This document shows positions 37,124 to 45,387 of a stretch of 64,000 nucleotides of DNA, piece after piece (the first letter of the stretch is position 1; each line of letters opens with the position of its first letter). The stretch is from Rhizobium tibeticum (GTDB lineage Bacteria; Pseudomonadota; Alphaproteobacteria; Rhizobiales; Rhizobiaceae), in the NCBI RefSeq assembly GCF_900110205.1, contig NZ_FOCV01000002.1, forward strand, positions 293,257 to 357,256, in the 5' to 3' direction. A program made the translations under genes and the position numbers. The notes beneath the pieces are model-generated. The model was not told where the DNA came from, ran no database searches, and saw nothing but the letters and a program-made list of their open reading frames with translations.

Positions 37124-37900
37124 TCAGACCTGCAGAATGGAGGAGACAAGGAGCTGCGTGTACGGCTCGCGCGGATCGTCCAGGACGCGATCGGTCAGGC
37201 CGTGCTCGATGACCTGGCCATCCTTCATCACCATCATGCGATGCGATAGCAGGCGTGCGACGGCGAGATCGTGGGTGACGATGATCGCGGCAAGGCCAAG
37301 ATCGTTGACAAGACCGCGCACGAGGTCGAGCAGGCGGGCCTGCACCGAGACATCGAGGCCGCCGGTCGGCTCATCCATGAAGACGAGGCGTGGACCGGTG
37401 ACCAGATTGCGCGCGATCTGCAGGCGTTGACGCATGCCGCCGGAGAAGGCGCGCGGCTGATCGTCGATACGGCCGGCATCGATTTCGACGCGCTGCAGCC
37501 AATCGACCGCCGTCGAGCGGATGTTGCCATAGTGGCGGTCACCGATCGCCATCAGGCGCTCGCCGACATTGGCGCCGGCAGATACCGTCATACGCAGACC
37601 GTCAGCCGGATTCTGATGGACGAAACCCCAGTCGGTGCGCATCAGAAAGCGGCGTTCGGCCTCGTTCATACGATAGAGATCGCGATAGGCGCCATCGCGC
37701 ATGTGGCATTCGACGCTGCCGGTGGTCGGCATCAGACGGGTCGAGATGCAGTTCAGAAGCGTCGTCTTGCCCGAGCCGGATTCACCGACGATGGCGAGCA
37801 CTTCGCCGGGCCAGAGCCCGAAGGAGACGTTCCGGCACCCGATGCGATTGCCGTAGAACTTCGAGACGTCGTTGACTTTGAGAAGCGGGGCGTCGGTCAT
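37124..37900 (-). CDS. phnK: Phosphonate C-P lyase subunit PhnK
   Basis: ABC-type ATPase that docks on the PhnGHIJ core, 258 residues. Walker [12 protein letters not shown], the signature FSGGMRQR and Walker B LVFMDEPTGGLDVS. The start is the ATG at 37898-37900, which overlaps the phnJ stop as ATGA; the longer frame upstream lies in phnJ. Confidence 0.93.
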   Translation of the reverse strand: MTDAPLLKVNDVSKFYGNRIGCRNVSFGLWPGEVLAIVGESGSGKTTLLNCISTRLMPTTGSVECHMRDGAYRDLYRMNEAERRFLMRTDWGFVHQNPADGLRMTVSAGANVGERLMAIGDRHYGNIRSTAVDWLQRVEIDAGRIDDQPRAFSGGMRQRLQIARNLVTGPRLVFMDEPTGGLDVSVQARLLDLVRGLVNDLGLAAIIVTHDLAVARLLSHRMMVMKDGQVIEHGLTDRVLDDPREPYTQLLVSSILQV

Positions 37901-38781
37901 TCGGCGGCCTCCTGATTGGGTGCCAACATCTCGCCGAGATGCCCATGGGCGCGGCGGTCTTCGCAGTGGTCGGTGTCGGAGCAGACGAACATGCGGCCGC
38001 CCTTGTCGTCGAGGATGACCTCGTCGAGATAAACCTCCTCGGCTCCGCACAGCGCGCAGGGCTTGCCGAAGCGCTGAATCTCGAAGGGGTAATCGTCGAA
38101 GTCGAGGCTGACGACATCGGTATAGGGCGGAACGGCATAGATGCGCTTCTCGCGCCCTGCCCCGAAAAGCTGCAGCGCATCCGACATGTGCATTTTCGGA
38201 TTGTCGAACTTCGGCGTCGGCGACGGATCCATGACGTAGCGGCCGGCAACCTTCACCGGATAGGCATAGGTCTTGGAGATGCGGCCGTTATGCGCAATGT
38301 CCTCGTAAAGCTTTACATGCATGAGGCCGTATTCTTCCAGCGCATGCATCTTGCGGGTTTCGGTCTCGCGCGGCTCGAGGAAGCGGAGCGGTTCCGGGAT
38401 CGGCACCTGATAGACGAGCACCTGGTTCGCTCCAAGCTTCTCTTCCGGAATGCGGTGGCGCGTCTGGATGATCGTCGCATCCTTGGTGTGCGTCGTAACC
38501 GCGACATTGGCGACCTTCTGGAAGAAAGCGCGGATCGAGACGGCGTTGGTGGTGTCGTCAGCGCCCTGATCGATGACCTTCAGCACATCGTCCGGACCGA
38601 TGATCGAGGCCGTCACCTGCACGCCACCGGTTCCCCAGCCGTAAGGCATCGGCATTTCACGCGAGGCAAAGGGCACCTGATAGCCGGGAATGGCGATCGC
38701 CTTCAGGATGGCGCGGCGGATCATCCGCTTCGTTTGTTCGTCCAGATAAGCGAAATTGTAGGTGGCTAGATCGGTCATCAT
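37897..38781 (-). CDS. phnJ: Alpha-D-ribose 1-methylphosphonate 5-phosphate C-P lyase
   Basis: Radical-SAM-like iron-sulfur enzyme that breaks the C-P bond, 294 residues. The cluster and thiyl cysteines are intact with C-x2-C-x21-C-x5-C spacing (C242, C245, C267, C273), as in E. coli shifted by one. Start is ATGATG at 38781/38778; the first ATG overlaps the stop of the upstream small ORF. The product matches the family over its whole length. Confidence 0.95.
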   Translation of the reverse strand: MMTDLATYNFAYLDEQTKRMIRRAILKAIAIPGYQVPFASREMPMPYGWGTGGVQVTASIIGPDDVLKVIDQGADDTTNAVSIRAFFQKVANVAVTTHTKDATIIQTRHRIPEEKLGANQVLVYQVPIPEPLRFLEPRETETRKMHALEEYGLMHVKLYEDIAHNGRISKTYAYPVKVAGRYVMDPSPTPKFDNPKMHMSDALQLFGAGREKRIYAVPPYTDVVSLDFDDYPFEIQRFGKPCALCGAEEVYLDEVILDDKGGRMFVCSDTDHCEDRRAHGHLGEMLAPNQEAAE

Positions 38782-39026
38782 TGATTACCCTGTGGTTGCG
38801 GCGGCCAGACAGAAGGAAGGTCACGATGGCAGCCGATACTTCGAGCGAAGTGCTCGTGATCTTGGCTGTAATGATCTGCTTCGTCGTCCTCCCCTTCCTC
38901 TTCAAGCCGAAGACAAATGGCGTAGCTGCTGATGGCGGTGACGTCAGGCATGCTGGTGGCGGCGATGCCGCCTGCGATGCTGACGACGGTCGAGGCGGTG
39001 ACGGCGGCGCAGACGGATCTCGTCAT
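38778..39026 (-). CDS. Small ORF between phnI and phnJ (82 residues), ATGA-coupled both ends
   Basis: Its ATG overlaps the phnI stop (ATGA at 39026-39023) and its TGA overlaps the phnJ start, so it occupies the space between phnI and phnJ without a gap. The predicted product begins MTRSVCAAVTASTVVSIAGG, moderately hydrophobic, and turns acidic (EEEGEDDEAD). The first 37 codons have the GC-rich third position of local genes; the second half less so. It resembles no family I know. The antisense frame from 38826 (MAADTSSEVLVILAVMICFV) with an AAGGAAGGT site is an alternative small membrane protein. Confidence 0.4.
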   Translation of the reverse strand: MTRSVCAAVTASTVVSIAGGIAATSMPDVTAISSYAICLRLEEEGEDDEADHYSQDHEHFARSIGCHRDLPSVWPPQPQGNQ

Positions 39027-39128
39027 TCAGCCGCCTCCTTGACGGTGTCGCGGCCACCGGCGCGGCCGGCTGCAAATTCGCTGCGCATACGGCGGACCAG
39101 ATCGAGTTCAGCCTGGAAGTCCACGTAG
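38826..39128 (+). CDS. Alternative antisense small membrane protein (uncertain)
   Basis: Begins MAADTSSEVLVILAVMICFV, a hydrophobic membrane segment, after a strong AAGGAAGGT ribosome site. It runs antisense to the small ORF and into the phnI 3' end; after residue 30 the composition becomes Asp/Gly/Ala then Arg/Ser-rich, typical of noncoding reading. Kept because of the site and the helix; at most one of the two overlapping ORFs is likely real. Confidence 0.2.
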   Translation: MAADTSSEVLVILAVMICFVVLPFLFKPKTNGVAADGGDVRHAGGGDAACDADDGRGGDGGADGSRHSAASLTVSRPPARPAANSLRIRRTRSSSAWKST

Positions 39129-40132
39129 TGCGGCAGCTTCAGGTGCTCGACGAAGCCGGTCGACTGGACGTTGTCGGCGTGCGAAATGACGAATTCCTCG
39201 TCCTGCGCCGGAGCGGTGATGTCCTCGCCGAGCTCTTCGGCACGCAGCGCCCGGTCGACGAGAGACATCGACATCGCCTTGCGCTCGCTCTGGCCGAAGA
39301 CCAGGCCGTAGCCGCGGGTGAACTGCGGTGGCGCCTTGGACGAGCCCTTGAACTGGTTGACCATCTGGCATTCAGTGACCTGGATGGTGCCGAGGGAAAC
39401 AGAAAAGCCGAGTTCGGGAACATCGAACTCCACCTCGACCTCGCCGATGCGGATTTCGCCGGTGAAGGGGTGGTTGCGGCCGTAGCCGCGCTGGGTCGAA
39501 TAGCCGAGCGCCAAGAGGAAGCCTTCGTCGCCGCGGGCAAGCGCCTGCAGGCGCAGGTCGCGCGTCATCGGGAACTCCATCGGCTCGCGCGTCAGATCAC
39601 CGATCTCGTGATCCTCAGGCATTTCGCCATCACCCTCGATCAGGCCTTCCTGAGCGAGGATTTCCGAAACGCGCATGACGCGGCCAGATTCGGCGTCGCG
39701 CAGCGCCGGCTCGTCGACGGCGTCATCTGCCAGGAGCGACGGGTCGAGCAGGCGGTGGGTATAATCGAAGGTCGGGCCGAGCAACTGGCCGCCCGGGAGA
39801 TCCTTGTAGGTGGCCGAGACACGGCGCTCGATCTTCATCCGGGCCGTCTCGATCGGGTTGGAATAGCCGAAGCGCGGCAGCGTCGTGCGATAGGCGCGCA
39901 GCAGGAAGATCGCCTCGATCATGTCGCCGCGCGACTGGCGAACGGCGAGAGCTGCGAGCATGCGATCGTAAAGCGAGGCTTCCGCCATGACGCGGTCGAC
40001 GGCAAGCGCCAGCTGGGCCACGATCTGGTCGATGCCGATAGCCGGCAGCGAACGGTCGCCGCGGCGGCGATCGGCCAGCAGGCGATGGGCATTGGCTATG
40101 GCGGCCTCGCCTCCTTTGACAGCAACATACAT
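39023..40132 (-). CDS. phnI: Phosphonate C-P lyase core subunit PhnI
   Basis: Nucleosidase subunit that attaches ATP ribose to the phosphonate with PhnG, PhnH and PhnL; 369 residues. The N-terminus MYVAVKGGEAAIANAHRLLA and segments such as SLGTIQVTECQMVNQFKGSS are characteristic. It starts 4 bp after phnH and its stop overlaps the small ORF. Confidence 0.94.
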   Translation of the reverse strand: MYVAVKGGEAAIANAHRLLADRRRGDRSLPAIGIDQIVAQLALAVDRVMAEASLYDRMLAALAVRQSRGDMIEAIFLLRAYRTTLPRFGYSNPIETARMKIERRVSATYKDLPGGQLLGPTFDYTHRLLDPSLLADDAVDEPALRDAESGRVMRVSEILAQEGLIEGDGEMPEDHEIGDLTREPMEFPMTRDLRLQALARGDEGFLLALGYSTQRGYGRNHPFTGEIRIGEVEVEFDVPELGFSVSLGTIQVTECQMVNQFKGSSKAPPQFTRGYGLVFGQSERKAMSMSLVDRALRAEELGEDITAPAQDEEFVISHADNVQSTGFVEHLKLPHYVDFQAELDLVRRMRSEFAAGRAGGRDTVKEAAE

Positions 40133-40136
40133 GGGG

Positions 40137-40745
40137 TCACATCTCCGTTGCGGTGATCTTGGTGGTGCGCGGCAGGCAGAGGAAACGGTTGCCCGAGGTC
40201 AGAACGATGTCGATGCCCTTCGGGAAGAGCGCGCGGTTCTCCGTCCAGAGGCGGGTGAAGGTATCGGGCAGACCGATCGGCGCAATGTCCGTCACCGTCT
40301 CAATGCCCGGCCCCATCAGGGCGAGCCTGCGTCCTGCCTCGAGATCCGCCAACTCGATGACCAGGGTGGTCGAGCGATCGGGATATTCCTGCGTCCCGGC
40401 GGCAAAGAGACCGAAGGAGGACAGCGTTGTACCCGCTTCGACAAAGGCGAAGCGGGCTTCAGCCTTCTCAGGCGTTACCGGCGCGCCGGTGTAAAAGCCG
40501 AGCCAGTGAGGCACGGCCGATCTTGCGAGCCCGGCAGACAGCCATACGGGCGTATCGTGATCGCAGAGCGTTAGCGCGATCGCGCCGGCGGCAATGCCAA
40601 GCGGCGCCGGCGGAGCCGCATCTGGGGCGACCGTCTGGATCGTGCCGGGACGCGCCATCGCATCCATCAGCAGCTTGAACACGCTCTGCGCGTGGAAGAC
40701 CGGCTCTGCAAAGCCGCCGGTCAGTGCTTCCGTCTTGAGGCTCAT
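40137..40745 (-). CDS. phnH: Phosphonate C-P lyase core subunit PhnH
   Basis: Structural subunit of the PhnGHI complex, 202 residues, beginning MSLKTEALTGGFAEPVFHAQ with the typical FKLLMDAMARPGTIQ. The ATG at 40743-40745 shares one base with the phnG stop (TGATG). The longer frame upstream overlaps phnG. Confidence 0.93.
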   Translation of the reverse strand: MSLKTEALTGGFAEPVFHAQSVFKLLMDAMARPGTIQTVAPDAAPPAPLGIAAGAIALTLCDHDTPVWLSAGLARSAVPHWLGFYTGAPVTPEKAEARFAFVEAGTTLSSFGLFAAGTQEYPDRSTTLVIELADLEAGRRLALMGPGIETVTDIAPIGLPDTFTRLWTENRALFPKGIDIVLTSGNRFLCLPRTTKITATEM

Positions 40746-41215
40746 CAGTCGTCTCCGCGAACCATGGTGAAGAAATCGACGCGCGTCGCGGCCGTCTCGT
40801 CGGCCCTGCGGCGCTCTTCTGCGGCCACTCGGGCAGCGATCGGCGCAAGCAGCGTCTGCTCGACAAACTGCCGCGTCGCAGCCTCCTGCCAAAGCGCATC
40901 GAAAACGGCGGAAAGCCGCGCCTTCTCGCGGTCCGTGCCAAGCGCCTGGGCGTGGCCGACGGTGCCCGAAGCGAGACGAACGGTCGCACGCGTCACGGTC
41001 ACCTCACCGAGATTGAACGGTGTACCACCGCCGCCCATGCGGCCGCGGACCATGACGAGGCCCGTTTCCGGTCCACGCACCGGCTGGACCACCGGCTTCT
41101 CCGCCAGGCCGTTCCATGCTTCAACCAATTGCGGTCGCTCTGCACGTGCGAGCAGGTCGATGACGCGCTTGCGTCCGCCTGCCGCTGCCGGCTCATTCTT
41201 CTCCGCCAAGCTCAT
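40745..41215 (-). CDS. phnG: Phosphonate C-P lyase core subunit PhnG
   Basis: Catalytic partner of PhnI, 156 residues from the ATG at 41213-41215 (AAAGGATG upstream). Core segments PVRGPETGLVMVRGRMGG and FNLGEVTVTRATVRL are diagnostic. It is the first gene of the C-P lyase operon, preceded by a PhnF-type palindrome and a PHO box. Confidence 0.93.
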   Translation of the reverse strand: MSLAEKNEPAAAGGRKRVIDLLARAERPQLVEAWNGLAEKPVVQPVRGPETGLVMVRGRMGGGGTPFNLGEVTVTRATVRLASGTVGHAQALGTDREKARLSAVFDALWQEAATRQFVEQTLLAPIAARVAAEERRRADETAATRVDFFTMVRGDD

Positions 41216-41231
41216 TGCCACATCCTTTAAA

Positions 41232-41249
41232 TGTCTATTGATATAGACA
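41232..41249. promoter_or_regulatory. PhnF-type operator before phnG
   Basis: TGTCTAT-TGAT-ATAGACA is a perfect 7-bp inverted repeat between phnG and the divergent GntR gene. It matches the form of GntR/HutC (PhnF) operators, so PhnF probably represses phnG from here. Confidence 0.6.
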
Positions 41250-41284
41250 ACCATACAAGATACAGTTACGCTTAAATCGCCGAC

Positions 41285-41302
41285 GTGACAAGCGTGTGAC
41301 AT
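41285..41302 (-). promoter_or_regulatory. Possible PHO box before phnG
   Basis: Minus-strand ATGTCAC-ACGC-TTGTCAC is a direct repeat with 11-bp periodicity, a partial match to CTGTCAT-N4-CTGTCAT. It lies 70-87 bp before phnG and close to the phnF start. Confidence 0.4.
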
Positions 41303-41313
41303 CAAGGGGCAAA

Positions 41314-42045
41314 ATGGCTGGGCAGGTACAAAGACAGACAGGCGTAGCGCTATGGCGCCAGATTGCCGACCGCATTCGCCAGGCAATCAGCGCCGGGGTT
41401 TATGACGAGGCGGGCATGGTGCCGCCGGAGACGGTTCTGGCGCTGCAGTTCGGCGTCAACCGCCATACGGTGCGCAGCGCGATTGCCGCGCTTGCCCAGG
41501 AGGGCATCGTGCGCGCTGTGCAGGGCCGCGGGACACTGATCGAACGCAAGGAACGGCTGAACTTTCCGATCACCCGACGCACGCGGTTCACGACCGGTAT
41601 CGGTGAGCAGGCGCGCGAAATGCGCGGGCTGCTGCTTGGGCATAGCGAAGAGAGAGCGGACGACGAGGTGGCCCGCTGGTTGAAGCTGCGGCCGGGGGCG
41701 CCGGTGATCCGCATGGAAACAGTGCGCAAGGTCGACAATCGGCCGGTCTCCTGCGCCACGGCCTGGTTTCCTGCCGAACGCTTTGCCGGCATGCCGGCGG
41801 CCTACGAGAAGACGGAATCGATCACCCGGGCCTTTGCCGAACTCGGCCTATCCGACTATGTACGCGCGACGACGGAGGTCACCGCCGCTCATGCCGACGC
41901 CGCCGATCTGGCGGCATTGGAACTGACGCCGGGGGCGATCGTCTTGATCACCAAGGCGATGAACACGGATCTTGAGGGTGCGCCAGTGCAATATGCGATC
42001 AGTCGGTTTTCAGCGGATCGGGTGCAGTTCACCATCGAGAACTGA
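41314..42045 (+). CDS. phnF: GntR-family regulator of phosphonate genes PhnF
   Basis: HutC-subfamily repressor, 243 residues. N-terminal winged helix (LWRQIADRIRQAISAGVYDE; FGVNRHTVRSAIAALAQEG) followed by the UTRA ligand domain (about residues 100-240). The ATG at 41314 has AAGGGG upstream. It is divergent from phnGHI, with the palindrome at 41232-41249 between them. Confidence 0.92.
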   Translation: MAGQVQRQTGVALWRQIADRIRQAISAGVYDEAGMVPPETVLALQFGVNRHTVRSAIAALAQEGIVRAVQGRGTLIERKERLNFPITRRTRFTTGIGEQAREMRGLLLGHSEERADDEVARWLKLRPGAPVIRMETVRKVDNRPVSCATAWFPAERFAGMPAAYEKTESITRAFAELGLSDYVRATTEVTAAHADAADLAALELTPGAIVLITKAMNTDLEGAPVQYAISRFSADRVQFTIEN

Positions 42046-42139
42046 GAAAGGCCGGGCGCGCCGGAGAATCCGGCCCTCCAAAGCTGGCATGGGATTTAGA
42101 CGCCTTATCCGGACGGTCAGGCGTAAGTGCCGTGCGGCG

Positions 42140-42658
42140 TCAGCCGCAACAGGCGTTGCTTCCCGCCGTGCGGGCACAACACGATTGTGCCTGTTGTTTT
42201 GCAAGCCACCGATCACGCGGTTTGCAGCTGGCGGGCCGCGGCGATAGCGCGACGTGCACAGTGCCGGCCCGCAGCGTTGGCATCGCGGCGCGGTAGAGCT
42301 GCATCGGTTGAAGGCCGTCGCTGACTTCGAAGGTCAGTTTGGCTGAATCATCGAGCTTCACGTGCTCCGTGACCTTGCGGATGATCGCGCAGAATTTGCC
42401 CGCCGGCATATGGGTGCGGTCGCCCTCCTCGATATTCCAGAGCTGAATGAAAATCTCCGTCCAGGCTTCCGGGTTGGCGCCGCAGTCCAGCGCCGAAAAC
42501 CGACCGGCCTTGACCTCGGTGACGTGGTAACCGGGCTTCACCGGTTGTCCATCATAGTAGAATATCAGCGGAGAATCCTTGGCATCGGCAAGTGTGCTGA
42601 GCAACAGGCCGAGGCTGATATCGTCTTCCTGAACTTTGCTATTGTCGATCGCGTTCAT
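42140..42658 (-). CDS. DUF6428 family protein of the ars locus
   Basis: A 172-residue protein of the DUF6428 type frequently found beside arsR in Rhizobiales. The N-terminal part carries PLIFYYDGQPVKPGYHVTEVKAG; EAWTEIFIQLW follows. The C-terminus is Cys-rich (QSCCA, ACCG), possibly metal or arsenic binding. It is divergent from arsR. Function unknown. Confidence 0.75.
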   Translation of the reverse strand: MNAIDNSKVQEDDISLGLLLSTLADAKDSPLIFYYDGQPVKPGYHVTEVKAGRFSALDCGANPEAWTEIFIQLWNIEEGDRTHMPAGKFCAIIRKVTEHVKLDDSAKLTFEVSDGLQPMQLYRAAMPTLRAGTVHVALSPRPASCKPRDRWLAKQQAQSCCARTAGSNACCG

Positions 42659-42672
42659 CTGCGTTATTTCTC

Positions 42673-42700
42673 ATTTCAATCATTCAAGGATTGTTGAAAT
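42673..42700. promoter_or_regulatory. Likely ArsR operator
   Basis: The inverted repeat ATTTCAA (42673-42679) and TTGAAAT (42694-42700), with further pairing TC/GA inside, abuts the arsR ATG and lies in the 42-bp gap to the divergent DUF6428 gene. One repressor site here would control both. Confidence 0.5.
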
Positions 42701-43057
42701 ATGGATCAACGTCAAGCCCTCATCGCATTTGGCGCGCTGTCCCAGGAAACCCGCCTGCGCATCGTCCGCATGCTTGTGGTCGCCGGCCCGAACGGCATGG
42801 CCGCTGGGGCGATCGCAGAGCAAGCGGAGGTATCACCGTCCAACGTCTCCTTCCATCTGAAGGAGCTGGAACGCTCAGGACTGATCGCGCAGCAGCGCGA
42901 ATCCCGATCGATCATCTACACCGCGAACTATGAGGCGCTCGGCGGCCTGGTTCGCTTCCTGATGGAAGACTGCTGCTCCGGGCACCCGGAAATCTGCGCG
43001 CCTGCCGCTAAGGTCGCGGCATGCTGCTCCCCTAAAATGGAGGAAGAACTGCAATGA
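42701..43057 (+). CDS. arsR: ArsR-family arsenic-responsive repressor
   Basis: A 118-residue winged-helix repressor. DNA-binding helices: IAEQAEVSPSNVSFHLKELE. A C-terminal Cys cluster (DCCSGHPEIC, ACC) forms the As(III) sensor, the location used by the AtArsR-type proteins of Agrobacterium and relatives. Its TGA overlaps the next gene's ATG (ATGA at 43054). Confidence 0.9.
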   Translation: MDQRQALIAFGALSQETRLRIVRMLVVAGPNGMAAGAIAEQAEVSPSNVSFHLKELERSGLIAQQRESRSIIYTANYEALGGLVRFLMEDCCSGHPEICAPAAKVAACCSPKMEEELQ

Positions 43058-43586
43058 CCGCTGACCGCGTTTACAATGTGCTCTTTCTCTGCACGGGCAA
43101 TTCCGCCCGCTCGATCCTGGCGGAATCCATTCTCAATGCCGAGGGCAATGGCCGCTTCAAAGCCTATTCAGCCGGCAGCCAGCCAAAAGGTGAGGTTAAC
43201 CCTCTGGCGCTGAAGGAGCTTGCGGCGCTCGGTTACGCAACAAACGGCTTCCACTCGAAGAGCTGGGACGAGTTTGCCGAGCCGGGGGCGCCGGAGATGG
43301 ACTTCATCTTCACGGTCTGCGACAGCGCCGCCGGCGAGGCCTGTCCGGTTTGGATCGGCCATCCCATGACCGCCCACTGGGTGTGGAGGATCCGGCCGCC
43401 GTCGAAGGCAGCGACGTCGAGAAGGGTCGCGCTTTTGCCCAGGCTGCTCGCTTTCTGAAGAATAGGATCATGGCGTTTGTCAGCCTACCGCTTGCATCGA
43501 TCGACAAGCTCGCGTTGGAAACCCATCTCCATCAGATCGGCACCTTGGAGGGCGCGACCTTAAAACCATCCAGGGCAAACCGATGA
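43054..43586 (+). pseudogene. arsC: LMW-phosphatase-type arsenate reductase, frameshifted
   Basis: Thioredoxin-linked arsenate reductase. The P-loop CTGNSARS (Cys13) and the Cys pair CDSAAGEAC are in the first frame, which runs to 43458. The expected HWGVEDPAAVEGSDVEKGRA continues only in another frame (43350-43586): one G appears lost in the GGG run near 43380. All catalytic cysteines precede the break but the C-terminus is lost, so it is probably inactive or a sequencing error. Starts by ATGA overlap with arsR. Confidence 0.8.
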
Positions 43587-44278
43587 CCGGGTTCGATCTG
43601 CCGCGCCGGCTGGTCGCAGAGGGACTTGGGACAGCCATGCTGGTCGCAACAGTGGTCGGATCTGGCGTCATGGCAGCATCGCTGACTCAGGATGTTGGCC
43701 TGACATTGTTGGGAAACACGTTGGCGACCGGCGCAATCCTGGTGGTCCTGATCACCATCCTCGGACCGATCTCCGGAGCCCAATTCAATCCTGCGGTCTC
43801 GCTGATTTTCGCTATCTCTCGCAAGTTGCCGAAGCGTGACTTTGGGGGATATATCCTGGCTCAGATTGCCGGCGGCGTGGCCGGCACATTCGCCGCTCAC
43901 CTTATGTTCGGCCTGCCGCTGGTCGAAATGTCGAGCAAGGCTCGTACCGGCGGCGCGCAGTGGTTCTCCGAAGGAGTGGCGACGTTCGGGCTGGTGGTGG
44001 TCATCCTCGCCGGCATCAAGTTCGAACAGAGGGCGGTGCCTTGGCTTGTGGGGCTCTATATCACGGCCGCTTACTGGTTCACCGCCTCCACCTCATTTGC
44101 CAATCCCGCCGTCGCTTTGGCACGGTCGTTGACCGACACCTTCGCCGGGATCCGCCCGGTCGATTTACCGGGGTTCTGGTTCGCAGAGATTGCCGGCGCG
44201 GTCGCTGCCCTCATCCTGTGTACCTGGCTTCTGCGGCCAGGTGCTACATCAACCGCATCGTCAGAGGCAAAGTCATGA
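43583..44278 (+). CDS. aqpS: Aquaglyceroporin-type arsenite channel AqpS
   Basis: A 231-residue MIP-family channel with six membrane segments. NPA boxes read FNPAVS and FANPAVALAR, the second followed by the selectivity Arg. In Sinorhizobium meliloti AqpS expels arsenite made by ArsC, and the arsR-aqpS-arsC-arsH order seen here is the same. It starts next to the frameshifted arsC and its TGA overlaps the following arsC (ATGA at 44275). Confidence 0.92.
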   Translation: MTGFDLPRRLVAEGLGTAMLVATVVGSGVMAASLTQDVGLTLLGNTLATGAILVVLITILGPISGAQFNPAVSLIFAISRKLPKRDFGGYILAQIAGGVAGTFAAHLMFGLPLVEMSSKARTGGAQWFSEGVATFGLVVVILAGIKFEQRAVPWLVGLYITAAYWFTASTSFANPAVALARSLTDTFAGIRPVDLPGFWFAEIAGAVAALILCTWLLRPGATSTASSEAKS

Positions 44279-44697
44279 CCGTTACCATCTATCACAACAC
44301 GCAATGCGGCACGTCACGCAACACGCTGGCAATGATCCGCAACACCGGCATCGAACCTGATATCATCGAATACCTGAAGGACCCGCCGTCGCGTGCGCAG
44401 CTCGTGACGATGATCGCCGACGCCGGGTTGACCGTGCGCCAAGCAATCCGCGAAAAGGGCACGCCCTATGCGGAACTCGGTCTCGATAACCCTAGCCTGA
44501 CCGACGATCAACTGCTGGACGCGATGCTGAAAGATCCGATCCTGATCAACCGGCCGTTCGTCATCACACCGCTCGGCACCAGGCTTGCACGCCCGTCCGA
44601 AGTCGTTCTGGATATTCTCCCCGACACCCACAAGGGCGCCTTCACCAAGGAGGACGGCGAACAGGTTCTCGACGGCGAGGGCAAGCGCATTGTCTGA
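44275..44697 (+). CDS. arsC: Glutaredoxin-type arsenate reductase
   Basis: A 140-residue reductase of the ArsC/Spx fold. The catalytic Cys (residue 11) lies in [13 protein letters not shown], followed by the arsenate-binding Arg in NRPFVITP. The start overlaps the aqpS stop. Intact, unlike the upstream LMW-type arsC, so arsenate reduction is probably retained. Confidence 0.93.
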   Translation: MTVTIYHNTQCGTSRNTLAMIRNTGIEPDIIEYLKDPPSRAQLVTMIADAGLTVRQAIREKGTPYAELGLDNPSLTDDQLLDAMLKDPILINRPFVITPLGTRLARPSEVVLDILPDTHKGAFTKEDGEQVLDGEGKRIV

Positions 44698-45387
44698 TCT
44701 GCCTGCCGTATCCCCGCAGCATCTGCGCCAGCCGGATCTCTCGGCGTTGCGGCCGCCCTTCTCGACCCACAAGCCGCGCATTCTGATCCTTTGTGGCTCG
44801 CTGAGGACCGTATCCTACAGTCGCCTGCTTGCGCAGGAGGCGGCACGGCTGCTCGATCACTTCGGCTGCGAGGTTAGGATCTTCAATCCGGAAGGCCTGC
44901 CGCTTCCCGACAGCGCTCCGGTGACGCATCCCAAGGTGCAGGAGCTGCGCGCGCTGTCTGAATGGTCGGAAGGCCAGGTGTGGGTCAGCCCCGAACGTCA
45001 TGGCGCGATGACCGGCATCATGAAGGTGCAGATCGACTGGATCCCGCTGGCGGTGGGCTCGGTGCGCCCGACGCAGGGCAAGACGCTAGCCGTCATGCAG
45101 GTTTCCGGCGGCTCGCAGTCCTTCAATGCAGTCGGACAGATGCGCATCCTCGGCGGATGATCACCATTCCGAACCAGTCGTCGGTGGCTAAGGCCTTCCA
45201 GGAGTTCGATGCCGACGGCCGCATGAAACCGTCCTCCTATTACGACCGCGTGGTCGATGTGTGCGAGGAGCTGGTGAAGTTCACCTCGCTGACGCGCGAT
45301 GCTTCGGCCTATCTCACCGATCGCTACAGCGAGCGGAAGGAGGAGGCCGAAAAACTCGAACAGCGCGTGAGCCTCACCTCCCTATGA
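44690..45387 (+). pseudogene. arsH: NADPH-dependent arsenical oxidase ArsH, frameshifted
   Basis: Flavoprotein of trivalent organoarsenical resistance. The TTG at 44690 begins [14 protein letters not shown]. The FMN-binding part ([37 protein letters not shown]) is in the first frame, which stops at RILGG. The usual continuation, [20 protein letters not shown], resumes in another frame (to 45387). Relative to homologues about 10 nt around RILGRWMRM seem missing. The C-terminal 70 residues are thus not fused. Probably inactive. Confidence 0.8.
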
